Below, in pieces: positions 60,744 to 64,000 of a DNA stretch of 64,000 nt (within the stretch, counting starts at the first letter, position 1; each line of letters starts with the position of its first letter). The DNA comes from Pseudogemmobacter sp044142105. GTDB taxonomy: Bacteria > Pseudomonadota > Alphaproteobacteria > Rhodobacterales > Rhodobacteraceae. The notes beneath the pieces were generated by a model that saw only the letters and a list, made by a program, of their open reading frames with translations, made no database searches and was not told where the DNA came from. The translations under genes and the position numbers were made by a program. Where the stretch lies: positions 62,001-126,000 of the forward strand of contig NZ_JBGTYM010000006.1 in assembly GCF_044142105.1 (NCBI RefSeq). Reading direction: 5' to 3'.

Positions 60744-62126
60744 ATGAAACCCATCCAGTTGATTTCCCCGGTCGATGGCCGGGCCTATGTCGAAAGGCAG
60801 CCCCTGTCGCCCGAGGCGGCCGAGGCCGCCGTTGCCCGCGCACGGGCGGCGCAGAAACCCTGGGCGGCGCGGCCCTTGGACGAGCGGATTGCCCTGGTCA
60901 AGGCCGGCGTCGCCGCCCTGACCGCGATGAAAGAGGACATCGCCGAGGAACTGGCGCGGCAGATGGGCCGGCCGATCCGCTTTGGCCAGGGCGAGATGGG
61001 CGGCGTGAATGCCCGCACCGACTATATGGCCGGCATCGCCGCCGAGACGCTGGCGCCGCATATGATCGAGGATTCCAACGCCTTCCGCCGCTATATTGCG
61101 CGCGAGGCCCTGGGCGTGGTCTTCGTCATCGCGCCCTGGAACTACCCGTTCCTGACCGCGATCAACACCATCGTCCCGTCGCTGATCGCCGGCAACACCG
61201 TGATCCTGAAACACGCCAGCCAGACCCTGCTGGCGGGCGAGCGGCTGGCCCAGGCCTTCCATGCGGCAGGTGTGCCAGAAGATGTGTTCCAGAATGTCGT
61301 CCTGGACCACGCCACGACCGAGGCACTGATCAAGGCCCGCGCTTTCGACTTCGTGAACTTCACCGGCTCGGTCGCGGGCGGCCAGGCGATCGAACGGGCG
61401 GCCGCGGGCACCTTTACCCCGCTGGGTCTGGAACTGGGCGGCAAGGATCCGGGCTATGTCCGGGCTGACGCCAATCTGGACGCGGCGGTCGATACGCTGA
61501 TGGACGGGGCGATGTTCAACTCGGGGCAATGCTGCTGCGGGATCGAGCGGATCTATGTCCATGAAAGCCTGTACGACGCTTTCGTCGAGAAAGCCGTGGC
61601 CTGGGTGAACGGGTTGAAGCTGGGCAGCCCTCTGGACCCGGAAACCACGCTGGGGCCGATGGCCAATGTGCGTTTCGCCAAGGTCGTGCGCGAGCAGGTG
61701 GCCGAGGCCATCGCGGCGGGCGCGAAGCCGCTGATCGACGCCAAGGCATTCGCGGCAGATGATGGCGGCGCCTACCTTGCGCCGCAGGTGCTGGTGAATG
61801 TCGACCACACGATGCGGGTGATGACCGAAGAGTCCTTCGGCCCGGTCGTGGGCATCATGAAGGTCAAGGACGATGCCGAGGCGCTGGCGCTTATGAACGA
61901 CTCGCCCTACGGGCTGACCGCCTCGGTCTGGACCGACGATTACGAAACCGCGGCGGCAATCGGCGCGCAGATCGAGACCGGTACAGTCTTCATGAACCGC
62001 GCCGATTACCTCGACCCCGCCCTGTGCTGGACCGGCTGCAAGGATACCGGCCGCGGCGGTTCGCTCTCTTATCTGGGTTTCCATTCGGTGACCCGTCCGA
62101 AATCCTATCACTTGAAGAAGGTGTGA
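60744..62126 (+). CDS. NAD(P)-dependent aldehyde dehydrogenase
   Basis: A 460-residue ALDH. The Rossmann/NAD motif FVNFTGSVAGGQAIE, the general base Glu in LELGGKDPGYV, and the catalytic Cys in MFNSGQCCCGIERIYV (three Cys together, the middle being the usual nucleophile). The ligase gene ends 89 nt upstream; AAAGGTGAG precedes the ATG. In the inferred pathway it oxidises the gamma-glutamyl aldehyde to the acid. The next gene starts 2 nt after its stop. Confidence 0.88.
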   Translation: MKPIQLISPVDGRAYVERQPLSPEAAEAAVARARAAQKPWAARPLDERIALVKAGVAALTAMKEDIAEELARQMGRPIRFGQGEMGGVNARTDYMAGIAAETLAPHMIEDSNAFRRYIAREALGVVFVIAPWNYPFLTAINTIVPSLIAGNTVILKHASQTLLAGERLAQAFHAAGVPEDVFQNVVLDHATTEALIKARAFDFVNFTGSVAGGQAIERAAAGTFTPLGLELGGKDPGYVRADANLDAAVDTLMDGAMFNSGQCCCGIERIYVHESLYDAFVEKAVAWVNGLKLGSPLDPETTLGPMANVRFAKVVREQVAEAIAAGAKPLIDAKAFAADDGGAYLAPQVLVNVDHTMRVMTEESFGPVVGIMKVKDDAEALALMNDSPYGLTASVWTDDYETAAAIGAQIETGTVFMNRADYLDPALCWTGCKDTGRGGSLSYLGFHSVTRPKSYHLKKV

Positions 62127-62127
62127 C

Positions 62128-63288
62128 ATGTCTCACGGCGTTCCGAACCGGAACTGGTCCTACCCCACTGCCATCAAATTCGGCGTGGGACGCATTGCCG
62201 AACTGGCCGAACACGCGGCCTCGGCCGGGCTGAAGAAGCCCCTGCTGGTGACTGACAAGGCGCTGGCCTATCTGCCGATCACCTCGGCGGCGCTGGATGT
62301 GATGGACAAGGCCGGTCTGGGCCGGGCGATGTTTTCCGACGTCGACCCGAACCCGAACGAGAAGAACATGGCTGACGGCATCGACGTCTATGTCAAGGGC
62401 GGCCATGACGGGGTGATCTGCTTCGGTGGCGGCTCGGCGCTGGATCTGGGCAAGATGATCGCGCTGATGGCGGGGCAGAAGGCCAGCCTCTCGGTCTGGG
62501 ATCTGGAAGATGTCGATGACTGGTGGACCCGTGCCGATGCCTCGAAGATCGCGCCGATCATCGCCGTGCCGACCACGGCTGGAACTGGATCGGAAGTCGG
62601 CCGGGCGGGCGTGCTGACCAACAGCGCCACCCATAAGAAGAAGATCATCTTCCATCCGGCGCTGATGCCCAAGGTCACGATCTGCGACCCGGCCCTGACC
62701 GTGGGCATGCCCAAGTTCATCACTGCCGGCACCGGCATGGATGCGCTGGCCCATTGCCTTGAGGCCTATTGCAGCCCGTTCTACCACCCGATGAGCCAGG
62801 GCATCGCACTGGAAGGGATGCGGCTGGTGTTCGAGAACCTGCCCAAAGTCTATGCCAGTCCCAACGACCTGATGGCCCGCGGCCATATGATGTCCGCCGC
62901 CGCCATGGGCGCGGTGGCCTTCCAGAAGGGTTTGGGCGCGATCCATTCGCTGTCGCATCCGATCGGCGCGGTCTATGGCACCCATCACGGCACGACGAAT
63001 GCCGTCGTGATGCCGATGGTGCTGGATTTCAACCGCCCGGCCATCGAGGACCGGATCAGGGCAGCGGCGGCCTATCTGGGCATTGAAGGCGGCTTTGACG
63101 GCTTCCGCGCGGCGGTGATGCGCCTGCGCGAGACGCTGGCCATTCCGCCGACGCTGACCGCTCTGGGGGTGAAGGACCCCGATCTGGCCATGCTGACCGA
63201 AATGGCGCTGGAAGACCCGTCCTGCGGCGGCAACCCCATCGAGATGACGGCGGCGAACACCCGCGCCCTTTACGAGGCCTGCCTGTAA
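62128..63288 (+). CDS. Iron-containing alcohol dehydrogenase
   Basis: A 386-residue type III ADH. NAD motif GGGSALDLGK, then VPTTAGTGSEVGRAGVL, and the metal ligands Asp and His residues in CDPALTVGMPKFITAGTGMDALAHCLEAY and SLSHPIGAVYGTHHGTTNAVV. It starts 2 nt after the ALDH stop, so the two are coupled. It would oxidise the alcohol group of the substrate to the aldehyde used by the ALDH. Substrate inferred from neighbours only. Confidence 0.88.
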   Translation: MSHGVPNRNWSYPTAIKFGVGRIAELAEHAASAGLKKPLLVTDKALAYLPITSAALDVMDKAGLGRAMFSDVDPNPNEKNMADGIDVYVKGGHDGVICFGGGSALDLGKMIALMAGQKASLSVWDLEDVDDWWTRADASKIAPIIAVPTTAGTGSEVGRAGVLTNSATHKKKIIFHPALMPKVTICDPALTVGMPKFITAGTGMDALAHCLEAYCSPFYHPMSQGIALEGMRLVFENLPKVYASPNDLMARGHMMSAAAMGAVAFQKGLGAIHSLSHPIGAVYGTHHGTTNAVVMPMVLDFNRPAIEDRIRAAAAYLGIEGGFDGFRAAVMRLRETLAIPPTLTALGVKDPDLAMLTEMALEDPSCGGNPIEMTAANTRALYEACL

Positions 63289-63365
63289 CAGGCAGCCTTG
63301 ATCAGCGCCTTCGGTTTGTCCTCGCCGCCCGCGACGAGACGCCGAAGGCGAACAAGGAGCAGGCG

Positions 63366-64000
63366 ATGGTGCGGCGGCTTGAAACTGAAATCGCGGTGAT
63401 CGGCGCAGGGGTGATCGGCCTTGCCGTGGCCGAACGCCTGCTGGCTGAAGGGCGCGATGTCCTGCTGATCGACCCCGGTGCGCCCGGCATGGGGGCGAGC
63501 TATGGCAATGCCGGCACCATCGCCGATTATGCCGTGGCCCCGGTCGGCACGCCGGATGTGCTGAAGAACCTGCCCTCGCTTCTGTTCAACAAATCCTCGC
63601 CGCTGGCGATCCGCCCCGGCGGGTTTCCGGCGCTTCTGCCCTGGCTGTTGCGGTTTGCTCGCCAGTCTCTGCCCGGCCCCGCCGCGCGCAACGCCCAGGC
63701 GATCGCGGCGCTGCTGAAGGGCGCAGGTCCGCTGTGGCAGGAGCTTGCGGCGCGGATTGGTGCCGCCGACATCCTGCAACCGCGCGGCTGCCTGTATCTC
63801 TACGGCAGCGCCGCCGAAGCCGCGGCAGCCGAGGCCGAAATGGCCCGGCGGCGCGATCTTGGCGTCTCGGTCAGGGTGATCGCGGGTGCCGAACTGGCGG
63901 CGCTGGAACCGGGCCTGCCCCCGATGGCGGGGGCGGCTTTCTTTCCCGATGCGATCTTCCTGAACGACCCGGGCAAGATGATGCAGGCGCTGGCCGCCCG
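63366..64000 (+). CDS. FAD-dependent amine/D-amino acid oxidoreductase, N-terminal part (cut by window end)
   Basis: The ATG at 63366 has AAGGAG 6 nt upstream, and the frame is open to the right edge (211 codons seen). The N-terminus has the dinucleotide motif IAVIGAGVIGLAVAERLLAEGRDV (GxGxxG with the Rossmann beta-alpha-beta) and GASYGNAGTIADYAVAP, the pattern of DadA/glycine oxidase-type flavoenzymes. It follows the alcohol dehydrogenase after 77 nt and may oxidise the amino acid released at the end of the pathway. The C-terminal half is outside the window. Confidence 0.82.
   Translation, partial: MVRRLETEIAVIGAGVIGLAVAERLLAEGRDVLLIDPGAPGMGASYGNAGTIADYAVAPVGTPDVLKNLPSLLFNKSSPLAIRPGGFPALLPWLLRFARQSLPGPAARNAQAIAALLKGAGPLWQELAARIGAADILQPRGCLYLYGSAAEAAAAEAEMARRRDLGVSVRVIAGAELAALEPGLPPMAGAAFFPDAIFLNDPGKMMQALAA

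Overview
The window is chromosomal DNA of an alphaproteobacterium, most likely a Rhodobacteraceae/Paracoccaceae member (Paracoccus or Rhodobacter type). The signs are high GC, a sorbitol/mannitol smo-mtlK operon of the Rhodobacter sphaeroides type, the DUF3572-pleD and DUF983-NUDIX neighbourhoods, an mreBCD-mrdAB operon, a tandem glycine riboswitch before gcvT, and TRAP transport. I see no rRNA, CRISPR array, prophage or intact insertion sequence. Genus is inference; nothing here fixes it.

Layout. 1-5.3 kb: polyol ABC transporter (smoE end, smoF, smoG, smoK) with sorbitol and mannitol dehydrogenases. 5.3-11.4 kb: two c-di-GMP loci, an H-NOX-like sensor with an HNOBA-GGDEF cyclase and a PleD-type response regulator, around an MttB-family methyltransferase, a HAD phosphatase and DUF3572. 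11.4-13.5 kb: ECF sigma operon (EF-hand protein, sigma factor, probable anti-sigma factor, CpxP-like protein). 13.7-22.4 kb: DUF983/NUDIX, desaturase with divergent regulator, two lipoproteins, aldo/keto reductase, YceI, metG, and a secreted protein with a striking Cys/aromatic tail. 22.5-28.6 kb: katG, small secreted and membrane proteins, tRNA-Ala(CGC), thioredoxin 2, azlCD. 28.7-33.8 kb: riboswitch-controlled gcvT-gcvH-SRPBCC-gcvP. 33.9-36.9 kb: gltX, a minimal metallopeptidase and a PfkB-family kinase behind a LacI-type operator. 36.9-39.1 kb: an AT-richer island with a DUF262-HNH nuclease gene and a 53-codon ORF preceded by four 11-bp iterons. 39.1-48.0 kb: an 18-repeat MORN protein, nadE, an MFS exporter, leuA with a Leu-rich leader peptide, two sulfotransferase-like genes and an SDR. 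48.3-54.0 kb: rod-shape operon mreB-mreC-mreD-mrdA-mrdB. 54.1-64.0 kb: a hydroxyacid dehydrogenase, an RpiR regulator and a TRAP transporter operon followed by a glutamine-synthetase-like ligase, an aldehyde dehydrogenase, an iron alcohol dehydrogenase and a cut-off FAD amine/amino acid oxidoreductase.

How the parts work together. The smo genes import sugar alcohols and oxidise them to ketoses. The 54-64 kb operon looks like uptake of an amino alcohol or amine followed by gamma-glutamylation, alcohol oxidation and aldehyde oxidation; this is inference from gene content. The H-NOX-like plus HNOBA-GGDEF pair copies the layout of soluble guanylate cyclase across two genes, but the sensor lacks the heme-ligand histidine and the YxSxR motif, so it should not be a conventional heme NO sensor. 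Both c-di-GMP loci carry the same 13-bp sequence, in the same orientation, upstream of the gene, which suggests common control.

The most notable candidates are the heme-ligand-free H-NOX/c-di-GMP pair, the DUF262-HNH island with its iterons and micro-ORF, the C-x5-C aromatic-tail protein, the gamma-glutamylation catabolic operon and the leuA leader attenuator.
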